Of a DNA stretch of 64,000 nt, positions 9,998 to 19,557 are shown in pieces. This DNA is from DATAOG01 sp963798075 (lineage in GTDB: Bacteria; Pseudomonadota; Alphaproteobacteria; Geminicoccales; Geminicoccaceae), in contig CAWCRU010000036.1 in the NCBI GenBank assembly GCA_963798075.1, positions 1 through 64,000 of the forward strand, written 5' to 3'. The translations under genes were made by a program, and so were the position numbers. The stretch's first letter is position 1; each line of letters opens with the position of its first letter. The notes under the pieces were generated by a model. It ran no database searches. It saw nothing but the letters and a program-made list of their open reading frames with translations, and was not told the origin of the DNA.

Positions 9998-10105
9998 CGC
10001 GCGCCGCTCCCGCAAGCATGGCCGACGGGACCATAGAGACCGACGCGGCCAGATGAAAGTAGGGTGCGGAGCTGCGTCGAGCGGCGAGCAGATCGGAGGT
10101 GGCAC

Positions 10106-10255
10106 TTGAACATCGAGAACGTCACCGCCTACCGGGTCCGGCTGCCGTCCGTCAACGGGCCTTATCGCATCGGCATCGACGTACGGCGCGAGCGGCTCGG
10201 CAACCATTTCCTCAACGTGTCCTCGGGCGGGAATCCGCGGCGTTCTTCGGCTTAG
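10106..10255 (+). pseudogene. Possible N-terminal remnant of an enolase-superfamily gene
   Basis: A 49-codon frame starting at TTG (10106), preceded by a good GGAGGTGG. Its first 20 or so residues (NIENVTAYRVRLPSVNGPYR) resemble the N-terminus of mandelate racemase/muconate cycloisomerase-type proteins, but the frame then loses similarity and stops at 10253-10255. The remaining roughly 350 residues expected for that family are absent, because the convergent dpp ATPase gene begins at once. It is either a deletion scar or a chance resemblance. Confidence 0.35.
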
Positions 10256-12282
10256 GACAGCGCGCTCGCCCTGTGGCAGCGCACAAGCGTCCTGGCGCCG
10301 GAGACTCGATCCCCTGGGTGGGGCGCCAGCGCCTGCGGCTGCTCGCACCCGTCCGCCCGAAAGGCGCAGCGGTCGCGAAAGAAGCACCCCGCCGGCAATA
10401 CGAACTTGCTCGGCAGCTCTGCTACCGTCGGCGCGTCGCCGGGCGCGCCATCACTGAGCTTCGGCACCGCGGCGAGCAGCGTGCGCGTGTAGGGGTGCCG
10501 CGGCCGCTCCAGCACGTCATCTGCCGCGCCGATCTCCACGACCTGGCCCAGATACATCACCGCCACACGGTCGGCGATGTGCCGCACGACCGAGACATTG
10601 TGCGAGATGAAGAGGTAGGTGAGGCCGAGCCGCTGCTGCAGGGTCATCAGGAGATTGAGGATCTGCGCCTGCACCGAGACGTCGAGCGCCGAGGTCGGCT
10701 CGTCGAGCACGAGGAGATCGGGCTTCATCGACAGCGCCCGGGCGATCGCGACGCGCTGGCGCTGGCCGCCGGAGAGCTCGTGGGGATAGCGGTCGAGCTG
10801 CTCGGCCCTGAGGCCGACCTGCTCGGCCAGCTCCCTTGCCTGTGAGCGCAGGCTGCCGCCCGGATGCCCCGCGCAAACCAGCGGTTCCGTGATGACGCGC
10901 CAGACGCGCATGCGCGGATCGAGCGAGGCTTGCGGATCCTGGAAGACAGCCTGGAAGCGGCGGCGCAGCCGGCGCAGCGCCGCAGCACCGCCGCCTGCCG
11001 CGAGATCGACGCCGTCGAAGACGACGCGGCCCCGGGTCGGGCTTTGCAGGCCCATGATGACCTGAGCCAGCGTGCTCTTGCCGCAGCCCGACTCGCCGAC
11101 GACGCCCAGCGTCTCGCCCTTGCGGATCTCGAGGTCGACCCCGTTCAACGCATGCACCAGGCCGCGCGGCCGGCCGCGCCAGTCCCTGCCGATCGGGAAA
11201 CGCACTTCGATGCCCTCGAGCCGGACGAGGGGAGCAAGGCTCGTCGGCGCGCCAGACACAGCGGCGCCCCGGGCGGCCGCAGGCTCGCTTTCGTGCGCCA
11301 GCCGCTCAACGAACCAGCAGGCCGCGCGGTGGGTGCCGAGGGCGTCCGGCGCCGCCAGCGGCGGCAGGGCGTGGCACTCGAGCTGGGCAAGCGGGCAGCG
11401 GGGCCGGAAGCGGCAGCCGGCCGGCGGCTGCATCAGGTTCGGCACGCTGCCGCCGATCGCCGCCAGCGGCACCTTGGGTGGCGCGAACTCCGGCAGCGAG
11501 CCTAGCAGCGCGCGCGTATAGGGATGCAGCGGCCGCTGCAGCACCTCCTCGGTCGTGCCTTCCTCGACGACCCGTCCCGCATACATGACGTAGACGCGGC
11601 TGCATAGCTGCGCGACCACCGCGAGGTCGTGGGTGATGAACAGCACCGCGGTGCCCCGCGCGGCGGCCCGCTCGCGCAGCAGCGCCAGGACCTGGGCCTG
11701 CACCGTGACGTCGAGCGCCGTGGTCGGCTCGTCGGCGATGAGGATCTGCGGATTGCAGGCGAACGCCATGGCGATGAGCACGCGCTGGCGCATGCCGCCG
11801 CTGAGCTCGAAGGGATAGTTGCGCATGACGCGGCCGGCGTCGGGCACCTGCATCTCGGTGAGGAGTTGCCCGGCGCGGGCTGCGGCATCGCTCTCGCTCA
11901 GGGGCTCGTGGCGGCGGATGACGCGCGTGATCTGCCGCCCAATGCGGATCGTCGGGTTGAGGGCCGTCATCGGCTCCTGGAAGACCATCGAGACCGCCTT
12001 GCCACGCAGATCCTGGAGCGCGCGCTCCGAGACGGCGACGACATCCCGACCGAGCAGCACGATGGACCCGGCGGTGATGCGGCTGGCTTTGCGCGGCAGC
12101 AGGCGGAGCATGGACATCGCGGTCACCGATTTGCCGCAACCGGACTCCCCGACCAGGCCGACGATCTCGCCCGCACCGACCTCGAGCCGAACGCCGGACA
12201 GCGCCTGCACTGCGCCGCGATAGGTCGGGAACTCCAGCGTCAGATCGCGGATCGCGACGACCGGGGCCACCGCGCGCGGCAT
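10252..12282 (-). CDS. Fused dipeptide/oligopeptide ABC transporter ATPase (DppD-DppF type)
   Basis: One 676-residue protein with two complete ABC domains, equivalent to DppD plus DppF. Domain 1: Walker A GESGCGKS (residues 45-52), signature LSGGMRQRV, Walker B LIADEPTTALD. Domain 2: Walker A GESGCGKST, signature LSGGQRQRV, Walker B LVLDEPTSALD. Each is followed by the cysteine-containing C-terminal extension of oligopeptide ATPases (CRFRPRCPLAQLEC and CFFRDRCAFRADGC). The start at 12282 overlaps the dppC stop as ATGA. The fusion layout is like GsiA/YejF. It belongs to the Dpp operon transcribed from 14206 leftward. Confidence 0.92.
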   Translation of the reverse strand: MPRAVAPVVAIRDLTLEFPTYRGAVQALSGVRLEVGAGEIVGLVGESGCGKSVTAMSMLRLLPRKASRITAGSIVLLGRDVVAVSERALQDLRGKAVSMVFQEPMTALNPTIRIGRQITRVIRRHEPLSESDAAARAGQLLTEMQVPDAGRVMRNYPFELSGGMRQRVLIAMAFACNPQILIADEPTTALDVTVQAQVLALLRERAAARGTAVLFITHDLAVVAQLCSRVYVMYAGRVVEEGTTEEVLQRPLHPYTRALLGSLPEFAPPKVPLAAIGGSVPNLMQPPAGCRFRPRCPLAQLECHALPPLAAPDALGTHRAACWFVERLAHESEPAAARGAAVSGAPTSLAPLVRLEGIEVRFPIGRDWRGRPRGLVHALNGVDLEIRKGETLGVVGESGCGKSTLAQVIMGLQSPTRGRVVFDGVDLAAGGGAAALRRLRRRFQAVFQDPQASLDPRMRVWRVITEPLVCAGHPGGSLRSQARELAEQVGLRAEQLDRYPHELSGGQRQRVAIARALSMKPDLLVLDEPTSALDVSVQAQILNLLMTLQQRLGLTYLFISHNVSVVRHIADRVAVMYLGQVVEIGAADDVLERPRHPYTRTLLAAVPKLSDGAPGDAPTVAELPSKFVLPAGCFFRDRCAFRADGCEQPQALAPHPGDRVSGARTLVRCHRASALS

Positions 12283-13190
12283 CAGCGCCCCCTCAGCCGC
12301 GGATCGCTGATGTCGCGCAGGCCGTCTCCCAGCAGGTTGAACCCGACCGCGGTCACCAGAATCGCGAGGCCGGGAAAGGTCGGATACCACCACTGATCGA
12401 GCAGGAAGTCGCGGCCGTTGCTGACCATGGCACCCCATTCCGCCGTCGGCTGCTGCGCGCCGAGCCCGATGAAGCTCAAGGCCGCGGCGGTGAGGATCGC
12501 GCCTCCGATGTCGAGCGTGGCCTGCACGATGATCGGCGCCACCGCATTCGGCACGATGTGCCGGATCAGGATGTGCCAGCGCGAGGCGCCGAAGGTGACT
12601 GCCGCCTTGACGTACGGGCGCTCGCGCAACGTCAGCGCCTGCCCGCGCGTGAGCCGGACGTAGAACGGTATCCGCACGACCGCGATCGCCAGCATCGCGT
12701 TGATGAGGTCCGGCCCGAGTGCGGCGGCCAGCGCCATCGCCATGACAAAGGATGGGAACGACAGCAGGACGTCCATCACACGCATGATGACGGTGTCCAC
12801 GCGGCCACCGGCGAGGCCGGCGAAGGCGCCGATCAGCGTGCCGGTGCCCATCGAGATGCCGACGATGGCAAAGCCGATGGTGACCGAGGTGCGGGCACCC
12901 CAGATGATCCGCGACAACAGATCGCGACCGACCTCGTCGGCGCCGAACCAGTGCGCCGGGCCCGGTGCTGCCAGACGATTGGCGAGGTCGAGCGCGTTGG
13001 GATCGTAGGGTGAGATCACCGGCGCCAGAATCATGACCGCCAGAATGAAGCCGATGATGGCGAGCCCCGCGAGGGTCAACGGGCTGTGACGGAGCTGATG
13101 CCAGACGTAGCCCCAATCGAGACTGTCGGCAGCCGCAACGGCGGCGCCGGGAGCCTCGGACGCCAAATCAGGCGCCGTTTCGAGCGCCAT
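12282..13190 (-). CDS. dppC: Dipeptide/oligopeptide ABC transporter permease DppC
   Basis: Inner-membrane permease of 302 residues. The N-terminal OppC-type segment is followed by LTLAGLAIIGFILAVMILAPVISPYDPN. The domain contains GADEVGRDLLSRIIWGARTS, a family hallmark, and the ATPase-contact loop around GASRWHILIRHIVPN. It ends FNLLGDGLRDISDPRLRGR, typical for DppC. It overlaps dppB and the fused ATPase gene by one to four bases, so the three are translationally coupled. Confidence 0.93.
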   Translation of the reverse strand: MALETAPDLASEAPGAAVAAADSLDWGYVWHQLRHSPLTLAGLAIIGFILAVMILAPVISPYDPNALDLANRLAAPGPAHWFGADEVGRDLLSRIIWGARTSVTIGFAIVGISMGTGTLIGAFAGLAGGRVDTVIMRVMDVLLSFPSFVMAMALAAALGPDLINAMLAIAVVRIPFYVRLTRGQALTLRERPYVKAAVTFGASRWHILIRHIVPNAVAPIIVQATLDIGGAILTAAALSFIGLGAQQPTAEWGAMVSNGRDFLLDQWWYPTFPGLAILVTAVGFNLLGDGLRDISDPRLRGR

Positions 13191-14206
13191 CAGCCGATCT
13201 CCCGGATCTGCGGGTCGAGCAGCATGTAGGTGAGGTCGACGCCGAGGTTCAGCAGCACGTAGGCCGTCGAGGCGACGACGGTGAAACCCATGATCGCCGG
13301 GAAGTCGAGCGCGGTGATCGACTGCACGACGTAGTTGCCCATGCCGGGCCAGGCGTAGACCGTTTCGGTCAGCACGGCGCCGTAGAGCAGGTCGCCGAAG
13401 GCCAGCCCGATCATCGTCACCGACGGGATCAGGGCGTTGCGCAGCGCGTGGTCGAAGATGACGCGCGCGCGCGACAGCCCGCTGGCCCGCGCGGTGCGGA
13501 TGTAATCTTCCTGCAGGACCTCGAGCATGGCCGAGCGGATCTGGCGGGTGACGATGCCGAGATGGACGAAGCCCAGCGTCAGCATCGGCAGCGCGAGATG
13601 GTCGAGCGCGCTTCGCCAGGCGGCCCAGTTGCCGGTGATCAGCGCGTCGACGGTATAGAGGCCGGTGATCGAGGCGGGGGGCGGGATGTCCTGGGCGATG
13701 CGCCCGGAGCCGGGCAGGATCCCGAGCTGGCCATAGAACAGGTAGATGAGCAGCAGTCCCAGCCAGAAGGCAGGCGTCGAGATGCCGGTGACCGAGATCG
13801 TGCGCGCGACCTGGTCGATCCAGCGGTCCTTGGCGACCGCCGAGATGACGCCGAGCGGTATGCCGGCGAGAACCGCGAACAGCAATGCGGCGAGCGCCAG
13901 CTCGATCGTCGCCGGGAAGAAGCGCAGGAGGTCGTCGATCACCGGGCGCTGGGTGCGGATCGAGATCCCGAAGTCGCCGTGCGCAAGCTCGCCGACATAG
14001 ATGGCGTACTGCCACCACAGCGGTTGATCGAGGCCGAGCCCATGGCGGATGTTCGCGACCGTCTGATCCGAAGCGCGGTCGCCGGCGATCAGCCGGGCCG
14101 GGTCGCCGGGGATCAGATGCGAGATGACGAAGGTCACCACCGAGACCCCAAAGACCACGAATACCAGCAGGATCAGGCGGCGGCGGACGATGTTGGCGAA
14201 GGACAT
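13190..14206 (-). CDS. dppB: Dipeptide/oligopeptide ABC transporter permease DppB
   Basis: Permease of 338 residues with the DppB start MSFANIVRRRLILLVFVVFG, then FVISHLIPGDPARL, GLDQPLWWQYAIYVGELAHGD and the coupling loop RASGLSRARVIFDHALRNA. It is the first gene of the minus-strand dppBC-DF unit. Its binding protein is not adjacent but lies at 16852-18426 on the same strand, beyond two opposite-strand enzyme genes. Confidence 0.93.
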   Translation of the reverse strand: MSFANIVRRRLILLVFVVFGVSVVTFVISHLIPGDPARLIAGDRASDQTVANIRHGLGLDQPLWWQYAIYVGELAHGDFGISIRTQRPVIDDLLRFFPATIELALAALLFAVLAGIPLGVISAVAKDRWIDQVARTISVTGISTPAFWLGLLLIYLFYGQLGILPGSGRIAQDIPPPASITGLYTVDALITGNWAAWRSALDHLALPMLTLGFVHLGIVTRQIRSAMLEVLQEDYIRTARASGLSRARVIFDHALRNALIPSVTMIGLAFGDLLYGAVLTETVYAWPGMGNYVVQSITALDFPAIMGFTVVASTAYVLLNLGVDLTYMLLDPQIREIG

Positions 14207-14353
14207 GGCGGCATCATCGTTCGATCGGGGATGCGTCTGCGTCAAGACATAACGCGGGGGCGCACCCGCGCCATGGGGGGCAGCCTCGAGAATCCGGCTT
14301 GCGGGCGGGATCGGCTCGGCTAAGCTCGCAGACCCCAGGATAGGAAACCAGAC

Positions 14354-15355
14354 ATGCAGCTTGCGCGCTTTCCACGCGCCCGCTTCTGCCACGCGCCGAC
14401 GCCGCTCGAGCCGCTGCCGGCGCTCAGCCGGCATCTCGGCGGGCCGACCCTGCTCGTCAAGCGCGACGACTGCACCGGGCTCGCCTTCGGCGGCAACAAG
14501 ACGCGCAAGCTCGAATTCCTGCTGGGAGAGGCGATGGCGGCGGGCGCCGACACGCTGGTCACCGCCGGCGGGATCCAGTCCAACCATTGCCGGCAGACGG
14601 CCGCCGCGGCGGCGCGCTTCGGTCTCAAATGCGAGCTGGTCCTGGCGCGCAACGTCGCCTCCAACCAGCCCGAGTACGAGCGCACGGGCAACATCCTGCT
14701 CGATCGCCTGTTCGGCACCAGGACCCACATTGTCGGCAGGGACATCGACTGGACGGATGAGCTCGAGCGTGTGGCCGAGGGCGTCCGGGCGCGTGGCGGC
14801 CGACCATTCGTGATCCCGATCGGCGGCTCGACTCCGACCGGCGCACTGGGCTACGTCGCCTGCGGCCACGAGCTGATCCAGCAGGCGGCAGCGCTCGGCC
14901 AGGTCATCGACGGCGTGGTCCACTGCACCGGCAGCGGCGGCACCCAGGCGGGTTTGCTGGTCGGCTTGCGGGGTGCTGCCGGCGACCTGCCGGTGATCGG
15001 CATCAGCGTCGCCGAGAAGCGCCAGGAGATCACCGACAAGGTGGTCGATCTTGCCGGGCGGACGGCGGCCAAGCTCGGCCTGTCGGATCGAATCGGCCAC
15101 CGGGAGACGGAGATCCTCGACGACTACGTTGGCGCCGGCTACGGCATCCCGACAACTGGCATGCTGGAGGCGGTGGAGCTCTGCGCCCGGCTCGAGGGCC
15201 TGCTGCTCGATCCGGTCTATACCGGCAAGACGATGGCGGGGCTGATCGACCTCGTCCGGCGGGGCCGCTTCAAGCCGAGCGATACGGTCGTCTACATCCA
15301 CACCGGCGGCACGCCCGCCCTGTTCGCCTACCGGGACGTGCTCGTCCCCGACTGA
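14354..15355 (+). CDS. dcyD: D-cysteine desulfhydrase / ACC deaminase-family PLP enzyme
   Basis: Fold-type II PLP enzyme of 333 residues that would release ammonia (and sulfide) from D-cysteine or deaminate a related small amino acid. The Schiff-base lysine is K49 in FGGNKTRK; the substrate-binding QSNHCRQTAAAAA and the phosphate-binding region CTGSGGTQAGLLVG are present. The length is normal. It is divergent from dppB (148-bp shared upstream region) and is followed 22 bp later by the MlrC gene. Discrimination between D-cysteine desulfhydrase and ACC deaminase is not secure from sequence reading alone. Confidence 0.85.
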   Translation: MQLARFPRARFCHAPTPLEPLPALSRHLGGPTLLVKRDDCTGLAFGGNKTRKLEFLLGEAMAAGADTLVTAGGIQSNHCRQTAAAAARFGLKCELVLARNVASNQPEYERTGNILLDRLFGTRTHIVGRDIDWTDELERVAEGVRARGGRPFVIPIGGSTPTGALGYVACGHELIQQAAALGQVIDGVVHCTGSGGTQAGLLVGLRGAAGDLPVIGISVAEKRQEITDKVVDLAGRTAAKLGLSDRIGHRETEILDDYVGAGYGIPTTGMLEAVELCARLEGLLLDPVYTGKTMAGLIDLVRRGRFKPSDTVVYIHTGGTPALFAYRDVLVPD

Positions 15356-15377
15356 AACCGCCGGAGAGAGTCCCAGC

Positions 15378-16838
15378 ATGAAAGTCTTCATTGCCGGTTT
15401 CGACACCGAGACCAACACCTTCGCCCCGATCCCGACCGGCTATCAGAGCTTCGAGGAGGATTTCCTGGCGCACGGCGACGCCACCCGCCGGGAGATCAAC
15501 TACTGCTCCAACCAGCTGCGGATCTGGCGCGAGGGCGCGGAGGCGCGCGGCTGGAGCGTGGCCGAGAGCATCTGCACCTACGCCGAGCCCGGCGGCCGGA
15601 TCGTCAGGTCGGCTTACGAGCGCTTGCGCGACGAGCTGCTGGCCGACCTGCGCGCCGCGATGCCGGTCGACGTCGTCGTGCTGGCCCTGCACGGCGCCAT
15701 GGCCGCGGTCGGCTACGACGACTGCGAAGGCGACATCCTGGCCCGCGTGCGTGAGATCGTGGGCCTCGAGGCCATCGTCGGCGCCGAGCTCGACCTGCAC
15801 TGCCACATCACCGAGGCGATGGTGCGCAACGCCACCGCGCTGGTCGCCTACAAGGAATACCCGCACGTCGACATCGGCGCGCGCGCGGAGGATCTGTTCG
15901 CGCTGGTCGCCGACGCGGCCGAGGGCCGGGCGCGGCCGGTCATGGCGACCTTCGATTGCCGCATGATCGCGACGTTCCGCCCGACCGAGCAGCCGATGCG
16001 CGGCTTCGTCGATCGCATGTACGCGCTCGAAGGCAAGGACGGCATCCTGTCGGTCTCGCTCGGACACGGCTTTGCCCATGGCGACGTCGCCGACGTCGGT
16101 GTCAAGACCCTGGTGGTCGCCGACGGCGATCCGGGGAAGGCCGAGCGCCTCGCCCGGACGCTGGGCGAGGAGCTGTTCGCGATGCGCGAGGCGACGCGGC
16201 CGAAGTTCCTGACCATGGACGAGGCGCTCGACCAGGCGCTGGCGATCGAGGGCGGGCCGGTCGTGATCGCCGATGTCTCCGACAACGCCGGCGGCGGCGC
16301 GCCGGGCGATGCGACCACCTTCCTGCGCCGCGTCCTCGAACGCGGCCTGCGCGACGTCGCGATGGGCTATTTCTGGGATCCGATGGCGGTCCGCTTCTGC
16401 CAGGAGGCGGGCATCGGCGCCCGCTTCGAGCTGCGCGTCGGGGGCAAGTGCGGCCGCACCTCAGGCGACCCGGTCGACCTCGACGTCGCCGTGCAGGGCC
16501 TGCAGGACGCCGTGACCCAGCGCTTCGGCCCGTCGCCGACCCCGTTGGGGGCCGTTGCCTGGGTCACGGCAGCCGGCATCGATCTCTTCCTGACCACACA
16601 TCGGACCCAGGCCTTCCACCCCGAGGGCATGACCAAGCTCGGGCTCGACGTGACGAAGCGCAAGATGCTGATCGTCAAGTCGACCCAACACTTCCATGCC
16701 GGCTTCGCACCGATCGCCCGGGCCGTCCTCTATGCGGCGCCGCCGGGGGGCGCGCTCACGCCGTGGTTCGAGCACATCCCCTACACCAAGCTCAAAAAAC
16801 CCTATTGGCCGCGGGTCCCCGATCCGTTCAAGGCTTGA
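15378..16838 (+). CDS. mlrC: M81 family metallopeptidase (MlrC-like)
   Basis: Protein of 486 residues of the MlrC/M81 zinc peptidase family, known from microcystin breakdown where MlrC cleaves linear peptide. Visible family signatures are MKVFIAGFDTETNTF, VVLALHGAMAA, GAELDLHCHITEAM and YKEYPHVDIG; the aspartate and histidines in the last two are the likely zinc ligands (inference from the family). A GGAGAGA ribosome site precedes ATG 15378. It sits between the dpp permease genes and the matching binding-protein gene, suggesting that an imported peptide or peptide-like compound is its substrate. Confidence 0.9.
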   Translation: MKVFIAGFDTETNTFAPIPTGYQSFEEDFLAHGDATRREINYCSNQLRIWREGAEARGWSVAESICTYAEPGGRIVRSAYERLRDELLADLRAAMPVDVVVLALHGAMAAVGYDDCEGDILARVREIVGLEAIVGAELDLHCHITEAMVRNATALVAYKEYPHVDIGARAEDLFALVADAAEGRARPVMATFDCRMIATFRPTEQPMRGFVDRMYALEGKDGILSVSLGHGFAHGDVADVGVKTLVVADGDPGKAERLARTLGEELFAMREATRPKFLTMDEALDQALAIEGGPVVIADVSDNAGGGAPGDATTFLRRVLERGLRDVAMGYFWDPMAVRFCQEAGIGARFELRVGGKCGRTSGDPVDLDVAVQGLQDAVTQRFGPSPTPLGAVAWVTAAGIDLFLTTHRTQAFHPEGMTKLGLDVTKRKMLIVKSTQHFHAGFAPIARAVLYAAPPGGALTPWFEHIPYTKLKKPYWPRVPDPFKA

Positions 16839-16851
16839 GCACGTACCTTCT

Positions 16852-18426
16852 CTAGCCTGACTTCGACATGCTGGCGAAGTCAAAAATTTGCAGCAGCATC
16901 GGGTTGTAGACGAAGCCCTTGACGTTGTCGCGCATCGCGAACTGGTAGTTCTTCTGGAACAACAGGACGTAGGGCGCCTCCTCGAGCACGATCTTTTGCG
17001 CCTGGTCGTAGAGCTTGGTGCGCTCTTCTTGCGAAGCGAGGCTCTTGGCCTTGCGGATCAGCTCGTCGACTTTCGGGTTGGTGTAGAACGCGCGGTTGCC
17101 GGCGAGGCCATGCGAGGCCGAGTCGAACCAGAAGTTCATGAACATCGACGGGTCGGCATAATCCGGCGTCCAGTTGCCGACCGCGATGTCGAAATCGCCC
17201 TTGTCGAGCTTCTCGCGCATCGTCGGATAGGCGAACTCCTGTAGCTTGACCTTGATGCCGATCGCCGCCAGCTCCTGCTGCACGATCAGCCCGAGCGGCT
17301 CCCAGTCCGGATCGGTCTTGGCATAGAGATAGCCGAGCGTGGCGTCGCTCACGCCGGCGTCCTCCATGAGCGCCTTGGCCTTGTCCAGATTCAGATCGTA
17401 CTGCATCGCCTGGTCGTCATGGCCCCACATGCCGACCGGTACCGGCCCCTGCATCTGCACGCCCTGACCCTGCAGGATGCTGGCGATGATGCCCTTGTAG
17501 TCGATCGCGTAGGAGATCGCCTGGCGGACGCGCACGTCGTCGAGCGGCTTGTGGGTGTTGTTGAGGTAGAGATAGGTCACTGAGAAGCTCGGCACGTCCA
17601 CGACCTCGACGTCCGGCACCTGCCCGAGCGCCTTGAGCTGGTCGATCGGAATGTCCTCTGCGATGTCCAGATCGCCCTTCTCGAGCTGCAGGCGGCGCGC
17701 CGAGGCCTCCTTGACGATGCGGATGATCACCTTCTTGAAGCCGACCTTGCCGGCGTAGTGCGGGTTGGGCTCGAGCACGATCTGCTGGCCCTTCTCCCAG
17801 CCGCTCACCTGGTAGGAGCCGCTGCCCAGGGAGTGATCGGCAAGATAGGCCTGGCCGAGGTCGCCGTTGCTCTCGTGGCTCATCACCGCCGGATTGACGA
17901 TGCTGCCGGCGTTAGTGACGAGCGACGCCAGGAACGGCGCAAAGGGCGACTTGAGCGTGAACCTGACCGTGTGGTCGTCCACGGCCTCGACCGAGTCGAT
18001 CTGATCGAAGGCATCCGCCGGACCCTTGCCGACCTTGAGGATGCGCTCGAAGCTGAATTTGACCGCGGCGGCATCGACCGGCGTGCCGTCGGCGAACACG
18101 TGCCCATCGCCGAGCGTGAAGGTCCACACCTTGCTGTCGTCGCTCGCGGTCCAGGACGTCGCGACGTCGCCCTCGACGTCGGTCGAGCCTTTGCCGTCGA
18201 CCGTCTTGAACTTCACGAGCCGCTCGTAGCAGGGGTAGCCCGCGGTCCAGCTGTTATTCGTCACGGTTACCGCCGGATCGAGATTGTCGGGATCGCCCGA
18301 TTTGCCAAGGACCAGCGTGTCCGCTTGCGTCGCTTGGGCCGCAGGCGCCGTGAAGCAGGCAATCCCTATGGCCGTCATGGCGGCCATGCCCGTCGCCACG
18401 ATGCCCGGAAAACGGATCATTCTCAT
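16852..18426 (-). CDS. Peptide ABC transporter substrate-binding protein (SBP family 5)
   Basis: Periplasmic receptor of 524 residues for the dppBC-DF importer. Start 18426 (MRMIRFPG) is preceded by AAAGGA and gives a signal peptide ending near AAQATQA; a longer open frame upstream lacks a ribosome site. Family-5 features are LGKSGDPDNLDPAVTVTN, TFTLGDGHVFADGTPVDA and VRQAISYAIDYKGI. Convergent with the MlrC gene (13-bp gap). Likely ligand is a di- or oligopeptide or a related compound. Confidence 0.92.
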   Translation of the reverse strand: MRMIRFPGIVATGMAAMTAIGIACFTAPAAQATQADTLVLGKSGDPDNLDPAVTVTNNSWTAGYPCYERLVKFKTVDGKGSTDVEGDVATSWTASDDSKVWTFTLGDGHVFADGTPVDAAAVKFSFERILKVGKGPADAFDQIDSVEAVDDHTVRFTLKSPFAPFLASLVTNAGSIVNPAVMSHESNGDLGQAYLADHSLGSGSYQVSGWEKGQQIVLEPNPHYAGKVGFKKVIIRIVKEASARRLQLEKGDLDIAEDIPIDQLKALGQVPDVEVVDVPSFSVTYLYLNNTHKPLDDVRVRQAISYAIDYKGIIASILQGQGVQMQGPVPVGMWGHDDQAMQYDLNLDKAKALMEDAGVSDATLGYLYAKTDPDWEPLGLIVQQELAAIGIKVKLQEFAYPTMREKLDKGDFDIAVGNWTPDYADPSMFMNFWFDSASHGLAGNRAFYTNPKVDELIRKAKSLASQEERTKLYDQAQKIVLEEAPYVLLFQKNYQFAMRDNVKGFVYNPMLLQIFDFASMSKSG

Positions 18427-18625
18427 GGGGCGTATCCTTTCCGACTTCGATGCCAGGGGAACTCTCGCGATCTGCCTGCCGGGACGATAGTGCCACTTTG
18501 CCGGTGAATTGCAATCAGGCGAGGATGTCATCGGCGCGCGCCGAAGACGGGCACGCGAGCCTCGTCCGGCGCCTCATTGGCAGGGAACCGGACCAGCGTA
18601 TCCCGCCTGCAGCGCGATGATATGG

Positions 18626-19525
18626 CTAACCGGTCCGGTGACTGCAGCCGGCGTCGCTCGCGACGCCAAGCCCGAGCCCGGTCCAGTCGATCTCCCCGTG
18701 GCCCTGGGCGGCGAGTGCCAGCAGGCGGTCGTGCAGGAGGCTGGCGAACGGCATCGGCATCTCGCTCGTATCGGCGGTGTCGAGCACCAGGCGGAGGTCC
18801 TTGAGGCCGAGCTTGAGTTTGAATCCAGCCGGCTCGTAGCGATGCTCGGCGATCGCCCGGCCATAGTTTTGATAGATACGCGAGGGGAACAGGGTGGCGC
18901 CGAAGAACTCGGCCAGCTGCATCCGGTCGAGGCCGCACTTCTCGCCGAGCGTATAGGCTTCCGCCATCGCCTCGCTCGCCGCGGCGATCAGGAAGTTGCC
19001 GGCGAGCTTGACGACGTGCGCAGCGGCCGGATCCTCGCCGAAGTCGTGCACGCCTTGCGCCAGCGCCTCGAGGACCGGGCCGGCCCTCTCCTTGGCCGCG
19101 GCGGGACCCGAGGTCACGATCCAGAGCTGCCCGGAGGCGACGGCGTCGGGCCGGCCGAAGACCGGGGCGGCGACGTAGACCGCACCGGATTGCCGATGCG
19201 CCTCGGCGAGCTTGCGGGCGGTCGAGGGCGCGATCGTGCTCATCGCCAGGTGGATCCTGCCCTCGCCGAGTGCGGTGGCGATGCCGTTCGGCCCGAGGAC
19301 GACCTCCTCCAGCGCACGGTCGTCGGCCAGGAAGGTGATAACGATCGCGGCGCCGGCGGCCGCCTCGCCCGGGCTCTGCGCCGCCTTGGCGCCGCACTCG
19401 ATCAGCGGCGCCGCCTTGGCCGCGGACCGGTTCCAGACGGTGACGGGGTGACCCCGATCCAACAGGCGCCGCGCAGCCCCCGACCCCATCCCGCCGAGGC
19501 CGACGACCGCGATGTTCTCCGCCAT
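18626..19525 (-). CDS. 3-hydroxyisobutyrate dehydrogenase-family NAD(P)-dependent oxidoreductase
   Basis: Beta-hydroxyacid dehydrogenase of 299 residues. The Rossmann motif is VVGLGGMGSGAARRLL near the N-terminus; STIAPSTARKLAE is the substrate-side segment, although the usual serine-glycine-glycine stretch (DAPVSGG) is altered to AAPVFGRPDA. The catalytic lysine lies in VVKLAGNFLIAAASEAMAEA. It is the last gene of the operon that begins with the TorT-like binding protein (27524). The altered substrate loop suggests an imine reductase-like or atypical hydroxyacid enzyme; the substrate is not known. Confidence 0.82.
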   Translation of the reverse strand: MAENIAVVGLGGMGSGAARRLLDRGHPVTVWNRSAAKAAPLIECGAKAAQSPGEAAAGAAIVITFLADDRALEEVVLGPNGIATALGEGRIHLAMSTIAPSTARKLAEAHRQSGAVYVAAPVFGRPDAVASGQLWIVTSGPAAAKERAGPVLEALAQGVHDFGEDPAAAHVVKLAGNFLIAAASEAMAEAYTLGEKCGLDRMQLAEFFGATLFPSRIYQNYGRAIAEHRYEPAGFKLKLGLKDLRLVLDTADTSEMPMPFASLLHDRLLALAAQGHGEIDWTGLGLGVASDAGCSHRTG

Positions 19526-19557
19526 GGCTCCCTCTCCCCACGCGCCGTGTTCTCGGT

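Noticed and set aside
12282..14018. 578-residue frame suggesting a long permease fusion
   Set aside because: The part upstream of 13190 is the out-of-frame shadow of dppB; dppC has its own start at 13190 overlapping the dppB stop.
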